Source of the DNA: Alphaproteobacteria bacterium HGW-Alphaproteobacteria-6
Lineage (GTDB): Bacteria; Pseudomonadota; Alphaproteobacteria; Rhodobacterales; Rhodobacteraceae
Direction: 5' to 3'
Assembly: GCA_002841115.1 (NCBI GenBank)
Contig: PHEC01000004.1
Location: 1-63,319 of the forward strand
DNA length: 63,319 bases
Position 1 is the stretch's first letter. The number at the start of each line of letters is the position of its first letter. Of the stretch, positions 17,335 to 24,753 are shown one piece after another. Both the position numbers and the translations under genes were made by a program. The notes below the pieces were generated by a model. That model ran no database searches and had not been told where the DNA came from. It saw only the letters and a program-made list of their open reading frames with translations.

Positions 17335-18282
17335 TCAGTTGACCGGGGTCAGCAGCGGCCGGCCGCCGAGGAAGGCGGCGATGTTGTCGCGCTGCAACTG
17401 GCCCATGCCCTTGCGCGTCTCGATCGTCGCGGAGCCCTGATGCGGCTGCAAGAACACGTTGCCGAGTTTCAGGAACCGCGGATCGAGCGCCGGCTCGCTG
17501 CGAAAGACATCAAGTGCTGCACCGCGGATCCGCCCCGCCTCCAGCGCCTCCAGCATCGCGCCCTCGTCGATGGTGCTGCCGCGCGAGATGTTGACGATTA
17601 CCGCATCGGGGCCAAGCGCGTCGATCACCCGGGCCGAGACATAGCCCTCGGTCGCCTTGCCGCCGACCAGCGCGACGATCAGATAGTCGCAATGCGCCGC
17701 CAGCCCGGCCGGATCGCGGTGCCAGACCCAGCCCTCGGGCGTGTCCTTGGCGGCGCGCGAATGATAGTGGATCTGCATCTTGAAGGCGGCCAGCCGGTTG
17801 GCGATCTCGCGCCCGATCCGGCCCAGCCCCATGATCCCGGCGCGCGCGCCGCTCATCTTGCGGGCCAGCGGCGGGTCGCCACGCTCGGCCCAGCGACCCT
17901 TCGCCAGCCAGTCGGCATTGGCCATCATGTTGCGGCTGAAGGCCAGCATCATGCCGACCGCCAGATCGGCGACGTCATCGTTCAGCACATCGGGGGTGTT
18001 GGTCACCCGGATACCGCGCCGGGTCGCCGCAGCGACGTCGATCGCGTCATAGCCGACACCGTAATTCGCCACCAGCCCGAGCGCGGGCAGTTGCTCGAAT
18101 GTCGCCGCGCCCAGCGGCCGGTGCCCCTGATAGGCCAGCGCCCGCACCGCGGCGCGCAGGTCCGGGGCGAGGCCGGCAATCGCCTCGGGCGCGCCCAGAA
18201 GGTGCAGATCATGACTGTCCCTCATCGCGGCAATGTCCCAGTCGCGGTAGCTGCCGATGGCGATCAGCGGGGTGCGGGTCAT
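17335..18282 (-). CDS. D-2-hydroxyacid dehydrogenase (glyoxylate/hydroxypyruvate reductase-like)
   Basis: A 315-residue NAD(P)-dependent D-2-hydroxyacid dehydrogenase. The Rossmann motif GLGRIG is at 152-157 and the catalytic triad is Arg234 (ISRGS), Glu263 (FRSEP) and His281 (QPHQGSAT). The start at ATG 18280-18282 has GGAG 7 nt upstream; an ATG four codons earlier is possible. A GGTATACC palindrome lies 27-34 bp upstream of the start, linking it to the GntR regulator. Likely interconverts a 2-keto acid and 2-hydroxyacid in the same pathway as the TRAP-linked dehydrogenases; substrate not determinable. Confidence 0.88.
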   Translation of the reverse strand: MTRTPLIAIGSYRDWDIAAMRDSHDLHLLGAPEAIAGLAPDLRAAVRALAYQGHRPLGAATFEQLPALGLVANYGVGYDAIDVAAATRRGIRVTNTPDVLNDDVADLAVGMMLAFSRNMMANADWLAKGRWAERGDPPLARKMSGARAGIMGLGRIGREIANRLAAFKMQIHYHSRAAKDTPEGWVWHRDPAGLAAHCDYLIVALVGGKATEGYVSARVIDALGPDAVIVNISRGSTIDEGAMLEALEAGRIRGAALDVFRSEPALDPRFLKLGNVFLQPHQGSATIETRKGMGQLQRDNIAAFLGGRPLLTPVN

Positions 18283-18302
18283 CGTGGTCTCCATCCTGAT
18301 GC

Positions 18303-18320
18303 GACTCTGGTATACCGGAT
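18303..18320. promoter_or_regulatory. Second GGTATACC operator, upstream of the 2-hydroxyacid dehydrogenase
   Basis: The core TCTGGTATACCGGA is nearly palindromic and shares the 8-bp GGTATACC centre (18309-18316) with the site at 16480-16497. It lies between the dehydrogenase start and the divergent FNT gene. Placed over the probable transcription start of the dehydrogenase, it would suit repression by the GntR protein. Confidence 0.65.
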
Positions 18321-18427
18321 CGTCGCCGCGCCGCCAGCCCCGGATCGCCGGTGGCCGGGCCAAGCGATTGCCAAGGGCCGGGTCGAGGCGGCTTCCCACG
18401 GCCGGGCGGGCCGGCTAGGGTCGCGCC

Positions 18428-19219
18428 ATGACCGACGGTGAACCCCATTCCGGCGATGCCTACAGGCCGGCGCAGATCGCGGCGCTGATCGAGGGCGCGG
18501 GCGTTGCCAAGGCAGCCCTGCCGGCGCCGCAGATGCTGGTGCTGGCGGTCCTTGCCGGGGCCTTCATCGGCTTCGGCGCTGCGGCCTACACGATGGTGAT
18601 GACCGGCGCCGATCCGGGTTTCGGCCCGGCGCGGCTGCTGGGCGGCATGGTCTTTTCGCTGGGCCTGATCCTGGTGATCGTCGGCGGGGCCGAGCTTTTC
18701 ACCGGCAATGCGCTGATGGTGATGGCGGCGGTCGACCGCCGGATCACCGCGGGCGCGCTCTTGCGCAACTGGGGCATCGTCTATCTTGGCAACCTGATCG
18801 GCGCGGCGGGGCTGGCGCTTGCCTTCGGCTTCACCGGCCTTCTCGACGGGCCGATGGGTGCCACGGCGGCGAAGATCGCCGAGGCCAAGGCGGCGCTGTC
18901 GCCGCTTGAGGCGTTCTTTCGCGGGGCCCTGTGCAACGCGCTGGTCTGCCTTGCGGTCTGGCTGACCTTCGCGGCGCGCACGGTGGCGGGCAAGATCCTT
19001 GCCATCCTCTGGCCGATCTCGGGCTTCGTGCTGCTCGGGCTCGAACATTCGGTGGCCAACTTCTATCTGCTGCCGCAAGGCATGCTGGCCGGGGCCGGGA
19101 TCGGCGTGGGCGCGGTCCTGTCAAACCTCGTCTGGGTGACGCTCGGCAATATCCTGGGCGGGGCGGGCGGCGTGGCGCTGGCCTACCGCTTCGCCTATCT
19201 CGGGCCGGCCGGGCGCTGA
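18428..19219 (+). CDS. Formate/nitrite transporter (FNT) family channel
   Basis: A 263-residue, six-helix FNT protein. Signatures seen are GGAELFTGNAL at 86-96, RGALCNALVCLAVW at 165-178 and the central pore histidine His207 in LEHSVANFYLLP. FNT pentamers conduct formate, nitrite or hydrosulfide. The following genes encode a persulfide-dioxygenase-like protein, DUF2892 and rhodanese proteins, so hydrosulfide is a reasonable guess, but the sequence does not settle the anion. No Crp-type box is seen before it. Confidence 0.92.
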   Translation: MTDGEPHSGDAYRPAQIAALIEGAGVAKAALPAPQMLVLAVLAGAFIGFGAAAYTMVMTGADPGFGPARLLGGMVFSLGLILVIVGGAELFTGNALMVMAAVDRRITAGALLRNWGIVYLGNLIGAAGLALAFGFTGLLDGPMGATAAKIAEAKAALSPLEAFFRGALCNALVCLAVWLTFAARTVAGKILAILWPISGFVLLGLEHSVANFYLLPQGMLAGAGIGVGAVLSNLVWVTLGNILGGAGGVALAYRFAYLGPAGR

Positions 19220-19246
19220 CCGGCCCGCTGGCCGCTGTCCGGGGCA

Positions 19247-19264
19247 TGGTAACACTGTCACCGA
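19247..19264. promoter_or_regulatory. Crp/Fnr-type box upstream of the MBL gene
   Basis: TGGTAACACTGTCACCGA, a dyad in the 110-bp gap before the MBL gene. It matches the box at 21315-21332 in 13 of 18 positions. A possible -10 TATTCT lies at 19295-19300, putting the dyad roughly 50 bp upstream of the inferred transcription start. Likely bound by the Crp/Fnr protein encoded at 20605. Confidence 0.65.
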
Positions 19265-19329
19265 ATTTCCATTCGTCACCGCGCCGTTTCGCCCTATTCT
19301 CTGTCAAGACCTGTGGACAGGAGGATCAG

Positions 19330-20190
19330 ATGAACCCCGTCGTCACCGCGTTCTTCGACGAAGCGACCTTTACCGTCTCATATGTGGTCAGGGATCCAGA
19401 CTCGGATGCCTGCGCCATCATCGATTCGGTCCTGGATTTCGACAATGCCGCCGGGCGCACCGCGACCAAGTCGGCCGATGCGGTGATCGCCTTTGTCCGC
19501 GCCGGCGGCCTGAAGGTCGAATGGGTGCTGGAGACCCATGTCCATGCCGATCATCTGTCGGCGGCGCCCTACCTGCAACGCGAGCTCGGCGGCAAGATCG
19601 GCATTGGCGAGAATATCCGCGTGGTGCAGGACACCTTCGGCAAGGTCTTCAACGAAGGCACCGAGTTTCAGCGCGACGGCAGCCAGTTCGACCGGCTGTT
19701 CCGCGAGCAGGACCGCTTCGCGATCGGTGGGCTTTCGGGCTTCGTGCTGCATACGCCGGGTCACACGCCGGCCTGTCTGACCTATGTGATCGGCGATGCG
19801 GCCTTTGTCGGCGACACGCTGTTCATGCCCGATTTCGGCACCGCGCGCTGCGACTTCCCCGGCGGGTCGGCCGAGATGATGTGGCAGTCGGTGCAAAAGA
19901 TCCTCGGCCTGCCCGAACAGACCCGGATCTTTGTCGGCCATGACTACAAGGCGCCGGGGCGCGAGGTCTTCGCCTGGGAAAGCACGGTCGGCGAGCAGAA
20001 GGCGCGAAACGTCCATATCGCCGGCAACACGATGGAAGGCTTTGTCCAGACCCGCGAGGCCCGCGACAAGACGCTGGGCATGCCGAAGCTGATCATCCCC
20101 TCGATCCAGGTCAACATGCGCGCCGGCCGGATGCCGCCGGCTGAAGACAATGGCACGGTCTACCTGAAAGTGCCGGTCGACAAGCTTTAG
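19330..20190 (+). CDS. MBL-fold persulfide dioxygenase-like hydrolase (ETHE1/Blh type)
   Basis: A 286-residue metallo-beta-lactamase-fold protein with H70-x-H72-x-D74-H75, His145 (HTPGHTP), Asp162 (GDTLF) and His204 (GHDY). The DFGTARCDFPGGSA segment (168-181) is characteristic of the mononuclear-iron persulfide dioxygenase/Blh group that oxidises glutathione persulfide to sulfite. Start at ATG 19330 just after AGGAGG. The rhodanese and FNT neighbours support a sulfide-detoxification role. It ends in TAG exactly where repeat element B begins. Confidence 0.9.
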   Translation: MNPVVTAFFDEATFTVSYVVRDPDSDACAIIDSVLDFDNAAGRTATKSADAVIAFVRAGGLKVEWVLETHVHADHLSAAPYLQRELGGKIGIGENIRVVQDTFGKVFNEGTEFQRDGSQFDRLFREQDRFAIGGLSGFVLHTPGHTPACLTYVIGDAAFVGDTLFMPDFGTARCDFPGGSAEMMWQSVQKILGLPEQTRIFVGHDYKAPGREVFAWESTVGEQKARNVHIAGNTMEGFVQTREARDKTLGMPKLIIPSIQVNMRAGRMPPAEDNGTVYLKVPVDKL

Positions 20191-20503
20191 CAGGCTGCTG
20201 AAAAGGCCTTCGGGCAGTGTCTGGCGGGGAAACTTTTCCTGCCCCGCCATCTGATCCTGGCGCCGAGGGACGCGCCCGACCCTGGGGGGGCGCTTTGCCA
20301 CGCCGGGGCTGCGGTGCTTTATCGCAGCCAGGCCACTCCAACCGTCGAGCAATTTGCGACATTGCAAGGCGCCCTCCCGCCGGGAGGGTCGGGCGCGGCC
20401 CGGGCTGGTCGCCCGGGCCCAAGTTTGTGGGAAGCGTGGCGACGCATGGTTTTGCGATCTCAGGGTTGAAAACGGCTGGAGGCGTGGCTTTTTCGGCAGC
20501 CTG
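20191..20503. mobile_element. MITE-like element B with terminal inverted repeats
   Basis: Fills most of the 414-bp gene-free gap 20191-20604. The ends CAGGCTGCTGAAAAGGCC (20191-20208) and, inverted, CAGGCTGCCGAAAAAGCC (20503-20486) are 18-bp inverted repeats with two mismatches. Internal GC palindromes (CGCCCTCCCGCCGGGAGGG near 20372-20389) recall element A. No coding frame is convincing. It separates the MBL gene from the Crp/Fnr gene, so a formerly continuous transcription unit may have been interrupted. Confidence 0.55.
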
Positions 20504-20604
20504 TCCGCCGACGCGGTCCGGGCCGACGCCTGCCGGGCCTTGTCACCGGCGCGGGCAGGGCGCAGGCTTGCCCGGCCCCGAGTCGACATGGTGAATCCGA
20601 GCGG

Positions 20605-21270
20605 ATGAGCGAAACCCTCGAACAGTCGCTTGCCCGCGCGGCACCCGACCTGCCGCCCGCCCTGCGCGCGGCAATCGCGGCACGGTCGCGGCGGGTGCGG
20701 GTCGGCGACGGCTATCGGCTGTTCGGCCCCGGCGACCGGTCCGAGAATTTCCTGATCCCGCTGTCGGGCACGGTGCGGGTTGAACATATGGGGCCGGGCG
20801 GCCGGTCGGTCGTGCTCTATCGCGTCGCGGTCGGCGAAAGCTGCGTGATGACCACCTCCTGCCTGCTGTCGGGCGCCGATTACGCGGCTTACGGCTATGC
20901 CGAGGGCGATGTCGAGGCGCTGGCGCTGCCGGCCAGGGCCTTTCGCGACCTGGTCGAGCAGGACCCGGCCTTTCGCAGCCTCGCGCTTGGCGTCTTTTCC
21001 CAGCGCATCATCGAACTGGTCGATGTGATCGACGAGTTGCTGCTGCACCGGGTCGATCTGCGCCTTGCCGGCTGGCTGGTCGAACGCGGTGGCGGCGAGG
21101 CGACGATCGGCATCACCCATCAGGCGATCGCCGCCGAACTTGGCACCGCGCGCGAGGTCGTGTCGCGCATCCTCAAGGAATTCGAGCGCCGCGGCTGGGT
21201 CGGCCTCAACCGCGGCGAAATCCGGCTTCTGGACCCCGACGCGCTTGGCCGCTTTGCGGCGAACCGCTGA
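20605..21270 (+). CDS. Crp/Fnr-family transcriptional regulator
   Basis: A 221-residue Crp/Fnr protein: cNMP-like effector domain (about 35-120), dimerisation helix (about 125-155) and C-terminal HTH with TAREVVSRILKEFERRGWV near 176-194. There is no N-terminal Fnr iron-sulfur cysteine cluster. Instead Cys80 and Cys86 (ESCVMTTSCLL) sit in the loop normally contacting cyclic nucleotide, suggesting a thiol or persulfide sensor rather than a cAMP receptor; that is inference. Flanking targets are the two TGGT-N-AC...GTCAC boxes at 19247 and 21315. Confidence 0.9.
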   Translation: MSETLEQSLARAAPDLPPALRAAIAARSRRVRVGDGYRLFGPGDRSENFLIPLSGTVRVEHMGPGGRSVVLYRVAVGESCVMTTSCLLSGADYAAYGYAEGDVEALALPARAFRDLVEQDPAFRSLALGVFSQRIIELVDVIDELLLHRVDLRLAGWLVERGGGEATIGITHQAIAAELGTAREVVSRILKEFERRGWVGLNRGEIRLLDPDALGRFAANR

Positions 21271-21314
21271 ACCGGCCGGGCGCGGGGGCCCGCGCCGCAT
21301 TTTCTTTTGCGCGA

Positions 21315-21332
21315 TGGTGACCAGGTCACAGA
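21315..21332. promoter_or_regulatory. Crp/Fnr-type box upstream of DUF2892-rhodanese
   Basis: TGGTGACCAGGTCACAGA contains the perfect dyad GTGACC-A-GGTCAC (21317-21329). It lies between the Crp/Fnr gene and the DUF2892 gene and aligns with the box at 19247-19264 (13 of 18 identical). A weak GACACT at 21352-21357 as -10 would put the centre near -41, the class II activator position. Confidence 0.7.
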
Positions 21333-21389
21333 CCGGCGGCGCCCGGGGCGCGACACTGGCCCGGCAAACCCATCGAGTGGAGAATCGCG

Positions 21390-21584
21390 ATGAAACTGAC
21401 CGCCAATGTCGGCACCGCCGACCGCATCCTGCGCATCATTCTCGGCCTTGCGCTGATCGGCCTGACGCTTTCGGGCCAGATCGGGCTCTGGGGCTGGATC
21501 GGCCTCGTGCCGCTGGTCACCGCCTTCATGAAGTTCTGCCCGGCCTATGCGATCCTCGGGATGAAGACCTGCAAGGACTGCTGA
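21390..21584 (+). CDS. DUF2892 (YgaP-like) small membrane protein
   Basis: A 64-residue DUF2892 protein: amphipathic N-terminus with NVGTADRILRIILG, two hydrophobic stretches and the family-typical cysteines in FCPAYAILGMKTCKDC. In YgaP this domain is fused to a rhodanese; here the rhodanese is the separate next gene, 24 bp downstream. Probably a membrane partner for sulfur transfer or transport. Ribosome site GGAG precedes the ATG. Confidence 0.88.
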   Translation: MKLTANVGTADRILRIILGLALIGLTLSGQIGLWGWIGLVPLVTAFMKFCPAYAILGMKTCKDC

Positions 21585-21608
21585 GGCGGCAAGAAAGGAG
21601 ATTAGGAT

Positions 21609-22205
21609 ATGTTCAGAACCCTGTTGATGGCCGCAGCGGTCGCGCTTGCGACCGTGTTGCCGGCCGCGGCCGAACCGATCCGCTCGACGGTCGACGCCGC
21701 CGCCCTGTCGGACGCCAAGGCGACGCCGCTCGGGCTTTACCTGACGCCGGCCGATGCCGCGGCGGCGATCGCGGCCGATCCCGGCATCGTCTTCGTCGAC
21801 GTGCGCGACCCGATCGAGGTCTCCTTTGTCGGCCATGCCGAAGGCACCGACGCGGTGGTGCCGGTCGAGCTGGCGACCCACCGGTTCAACGACAAGGGCG
21901 GCGATTACGCGATGGCCGCCAATCCCGGCTTCGTCGCCGAGGTCACGGCGCTGATGGCGCGCGAGGGCAAGGGCAGGGATGACCCGGTCTTCCTGATCTG
22001 CCGCTCGGGCAACCGCTCGGCCGCGGCCGGCCGGATGCTGATCGAGGCCGGCTTCACCAATGTCTGGAACCTTGTCGAGGGCTTCGAGGGTGATCGCGAC
22101 AAGGCCAGCGGCCACCGCGACACGAACGGCTGGCGCAATGCCGGGCTGCCCTGGTCCTACAAGCTTGCCGCGACCCAGGCCTGGCAGCCGGCCGCCGGCA
22201 ACTGA
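21609..22205 (+). CDS. Secreted rhodanese-domain sulfurtransferase
   Basis: A 198-residue protein with a signal peptide (cleavage near Ala21) and a single rhodanese domain with active-site loop CRSGNRS (Cys131). [15 protein letters not shown] (62-76) is the standard first half of the fold. Location is therefore periplasmic. It follows DUF2892 in one transcription unit under the Crp-type box and should handle periplasmic sulfane sulfur or thiosulfate. AGGAG precedes the start. Confidence 0.92.
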   Translation: MFRTLLMAAAVALATVLPAAAEPIRSTVDAAALSDAKATPLGLYLTPADAAAAIAADPGIVFVDVRDPIEVSFVGHAEGTDAVVPVELATHRFNDKGGDYAMAANPGFVAEVTALMAREGKGRDDPVFLICRSGNRSAAAGRMLIEAGFTNVWNLVEGFEGDRDKASGHRDTNGWRNAGLPWSYKLAATQAWQPAAGN

Positions 22206-22222
22206 GCCGGCCCGGCCCGCCC

Positions 22223-22251
22223 TTGCCAAGATCGCCCGGGTTGGCTATAGG
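22223..22251 (+). promoter_or_regulatory. Putative rpmI-rplT promoter
   Basis: TTGCCA (22223-22228) and TATAGG (22246-22251) are separated by exactly 17 bp, about 80 bp before rpmI. The resulting leader of about 70 nt has no hairpin-plus-U-tract that I can see. Confidence 0.55.
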
Positions 22252-22327
22252 GCGCCTCTCGATATCCGCACGGCCGGCCGAAGTGGCATGCCGAGTCGTG
22301 CGTTCACTTCTGACCCAGGAGATGAAA

Positions 22328-22528
22328 ATGCCCAAGATGAAGACCAAGTCTGCCGCCAAGAAGCGGTTCAGCATGACGGCCTCTGGCCGTGTCAAATCCG
22401 GTGTCGCCGGCAAGCGTCACGGCATGATCAAACGCTCGACGGACTTCATCCGCAAGGCGACCGGCACGATGCTGCTGAGCGCCGCGGATACCAAGATCGT
22501 CAAGAAATACATGCCCTACGATCGCTGA
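22328..22528 (+). CDS. rpmI: Ribosomal protein bL35
   Basis: 66-residue large-subunit protein with the canonical [15 protein letters not shown]-terminus and a basic composition; length is normal. AGGAGATGAAA precedes the chosen ATG; an in-frame ATG two codons earlier lies inside that ribosome site and is rejected. Twelve bases separate it from rplT. Confidence 0.98.
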   Translation: MPKMKTKSAAKKRFSMTASGRVKSGVAGKRHGMIKRSTDFIRKATGTMLLSAADTKIVKKYMPYDR

Positions 22529-22540
22529 GGAGGCTGAACC

Positions 22541-22903
22541 ATGTCCCGTGTCAAATCCGGCGTCGTTACCCATGCCCGCCACCGCAAGGTGATCAAGAAG
22601 GCCAAGGGTTATTACGCCGCCCGCTCGACCAATTTCCGCACCGCCACCCAGGCGGTCGACAAGGCGATGCAATACGCCACCCGTGACCGCAAGACCCGCA
22701 AGCGCAACTTCCGCGCGCTGTGGATCCAGCGGATCAACGCCGCGGTGCGCGCGATCGACGAAAGCCTGACCTATTCGCGCTTCGTCAACGCCCTCGGCCT
22801 TGCCGGGATCGAGGTCGACCGCAAGGTTCTGGCCGATCTTGCGGTGCATGAGCCGGCCGCCTTCGGCGCCATCGTCGAAAAGGCGAAGGCCGCGCTCGCG
22901 TAA
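22541..22903 (+). CDS. rplT: Ribosomal protein bL20
   Basis: 120-residue bL20, needed early in 50S assembly. It begins [25 protein letters not shown]-type (family-typical) and has the usual RRKRNF-like core ([20 protein letters not shown]) and C-terminal globular part. AGGAGG precedes the start. An intrinsic terminator follows directly. Confidence 0.98.
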   Translation: MSRVKSGVVTHARHRKVIKKAKGYYAARSTNFRTATQAVDKAMQYATRDRKTRKRNFRALWIQRINAAVRAIDESLTYSRFVNALGLAGIEVDRKVLADLAVHEPAAFGAIVEKAKAALA

Positions 22904-22928
22904 GCCCTCACCGAAGAGGGACAGCACA

Positions 22929-22970
22929 ACCCCGCGAGTGGCCTGACCGGCCGTCGCGGGGTTTTTCTTT
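22929..22970 (+). terminator. Intrinsic terminator after rplT
   Basis: ACCCCGCGA (22929-22937) pairs with TCGCGGGGT (22954-22962), with extra GGCC/GGCC pairing in the loop, followed by TTTTCTTT. Confidence 0.9.
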
Positions 22971-22976
22971 GCCGCC

Positions 22977-23005
22977 TTGCAATGGCGGGGGGCTGTGGGT
23001 AGCAC
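22977..23005 (+). promoter_or_regulatory. Putative pheS promoter
   Basis: TTGCAA (22977-22982), 17-bp spacer, TAGCAC (23000-23005), placed between the rplT terminator and pheS. This shows pheS need not depend on read-through from rplT. Confidence 0.5.
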
Positions 23006-23032
23006 GAGGGCCGGAAAGGTCCGGAGGATCAG

Positions 23033-24115
23033 ATGGACGGTTTGGACGCGCTGAAGGGCAAGTATCTTGCCGGCATATCCGGGGCGGGCGACGAGGCCGC
23101 GCTCGAGGAATTGCGGGTCGCGGCGCTGGGCAAGAAGGGTGAGATCAGCCTGAAGATGCGCGACCTTGGCCAGATGGACCCGCAGCTGCGGCAGGCCGCC
23201 GGGGCGGCGCTGAACCGGCTGAAGGACGAGATCGACGCGGCACTCAGGGCCAAGAAGGCGGCCCTTGCCGATGCCGCCCTTGACCAGCGGCTGCGCGCCG
23301 AATGGCTGGATGTGACGCTGCCCGGCCGGCCGCGTAGGGCTGGCACGATCCATCCGGTCAGCCAGGTCACCGAGGAGGTGACCGCGATCTTCGCCGACAT
23401 GGGCTTTGCCGTCGCCGAGGGCCCGCAGATCGAGAGCGACTGGTTCAACTTCGACGCGCTGAACATCCCGCCCGAACACCCCGCCCGGCAGGAGCATGAC
23501 ACCTTCTTCATGGCGCGGGCGCAAGGCGACCCCCGCCCGCCGCATGTGCTGCGCACCCATACCAGCCCGGTGCAGATCCGCGCCATGCAGGCGACGGGCG
23601 CGCCGATCCGGGTGATCGCGCCCGGCCGGGTCTACCGGATGGACATGGACCAGACCCACACCCCGATGTTCCATCAGGTCGAGGGGCTGGCGATCGACCG
23701 CGACATCTCGATGGCGAACCTGAAATGGGTGCTGGAGGAGTTCTGCCGGGCGTTCTTCGAGGTGGAGAGCGTGGAGTTGCGCTTTCGCGCCTCGCATTTC
23801 CCCTTCACCGAACCCTCGGCCGAGGTCGATATCCGCTGTTCCTGGGACAAGGGGCAGCTGCGGATCGGCGAGGGCGACGGCTGGATGGAGATTCTCGGGT
23901 CGGGGATGGTGCATCCTAAGGTTCTCGCTGCGGCGGGGGTGGACCCGGGCGTTTGGCAGGGCTTTGCGTTCGGCATGGGCATCGACCGGCTGGCGATGCT
24001 GAAATACGGGATTCCGGATTTGCGGGCGTTCTTCGAGAGCGATTTGCGGTGGTTGAGGCACTACGGGTTCGCGGCGTTAGATATGCCGACGGTGAGCGGG
24101 GGGTTGTCGAGGTGA
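23033..24115 (+). CDS. pheS: Phenylalanine--tRNA ligase alpha subunit
   Basis: 360-residue class II synthetase subunit carrying the catalytic core. Class II motifs are evident: HPVSQV near 105, motif 2 region [13 protein letters not shown] near 176-188, and motif 3 [22 protein letters not shown] near 310-331. It acts as a heterotetramer with PheT. The last about 60 codons use TTG, TTA and AGG more than the rest of the gene, and an unrelated gene separates it from pheT. Start ATG 23033 after GGAGGATCAG. Confidence 0.97.
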   Translation: MDGLDALKGKYLAGISGAGDEAALEELRVAALGKKGEISLKMRDLGQMDPQLRQAAGAALNRLKDEIDAALRAKKAALADAALDQRLRAEWLDVTLPGRPRRAGTIHPVSQVTEEVTAIFADMGFAVAEGPQIESDWFNFDALNIPPEHPARQEHDTFFMARAQGDPRPPHVLRTHTSPVQIRAMQATGAPIRVIAPGRVYRMDMDQTHTPMFHQVEGLAIDRDISMANLKWVLEEFCRAFFEVESVELRFRASHFPFTEPSAEVDIRCSWDKGQLRIGEGDGWMEILGSGMVHPKVLAAAGVDPGVWQGFAFGMGIDRLAMLKYGIPDLRAFFESDLRWLRHYGFAALDMPTVSGGLSR

Positions 24116-24145
24116 GAGGGTCTATTCGCAGAGGGCCGTTGCAGC

Positions 24146-24703
24146 ATGTCGAATGAAGAACTCGACAGATGGGTGAATTCGGCGCGGCGAAGGTCGCGAG
24201 AAAACTCCGACGCGATAGACTTTTTTACTCGCAACGGAAACATGTCGGGCGCGTTTGGAACCTTGCGCCAGGAGCTTGATACACTAGTGCGGGCAATGTT
24301 TTTGCTTCGGCAAAGTACTGACGTCAGACGGGTTCTAATCTCTCAGACCTTAGCTGGAGAACGATGGCGACTACCAAATGGAGAATTCATTACCGATCGG
24401 ACCCTGGTTGATCTAGCGTCGAAACTCAATGGCTGGTCGGAATATGTATACAAGCTCGGATGCGCGTTCATCCACTTATCAGACCTGCACTCGGGTGAAG
24501 ATGTGGGGCTCGCGGTCAGACTTTCCCAAGAACAAGCCGACGATATAAGGCGATACGTCAGACAATATCACTGCGTAGAGATATCGAATGAAGTTCGGCT
24601 CGCGGAGTTGTTCGATGTTGCGCCATGCGTATTCCGCAAGATTTCTGGCAATCTAGGTCGTTACCTAGACTACATCACCGACGACAAACTCGACATCGTT
24701 TGA
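24146..24703 (+). CDS. Orphan protein inserted between pheS and pheT
   Basis: A 185-residue soluble protein I cannot assign with confidence. Base composition and codons are clearly unlike the neighbours (AT-rich codons such as AAA, TTA, ATA, AAT), suggesting transfer. The middle reads like a recurrent hypothetical family: FGTLRQELDTLVRAMFLL (37-54), ITDRTLVDLA, then YKLGCAFIHLSDLH near 101-114 and RRYVRQYHC near 134-142. The R-x5-H in the last segment and the all-helical look are compatible with HEPN-like toxins or nucleases, but this is speculation. Start ATG 24146; 30 bp after pheS and 50 bp before pheT, same strand. Confidence 0.75.
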   Translation: MSNEELDRWVNSARRRSRENSDAIDFFTRNGNMSGAFGTLRQELDTLVRAMFLLRQSTDVRRVLISQTLAGERWRLPNGEFITDRTLVDLASKLNGWSEYVYKLGCAFIHLSDLHSGEDVGLAVRLSQEQADDIRRYVRQYHCVEISNEVRLAELFDVAPCVFRKISGNLGRYLDYITDDKLDIV

Positions 24704-24753
24704 ATGAGCTTCGGAGTTCATCAAATGATTTATGAATGAAGCGAGACTAAAAA

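Noticed and set aside
20217-20594. Short open frame inside element B
   Set aside because: Gly/Pro/Arg-rich product of GC palindromes, no transposase features.
19378-21300. 640-residue open frame opposite the MBL and Crp/Fnr genes
   Set aside because: Antisense shadow crossing the repeat element; no domain.
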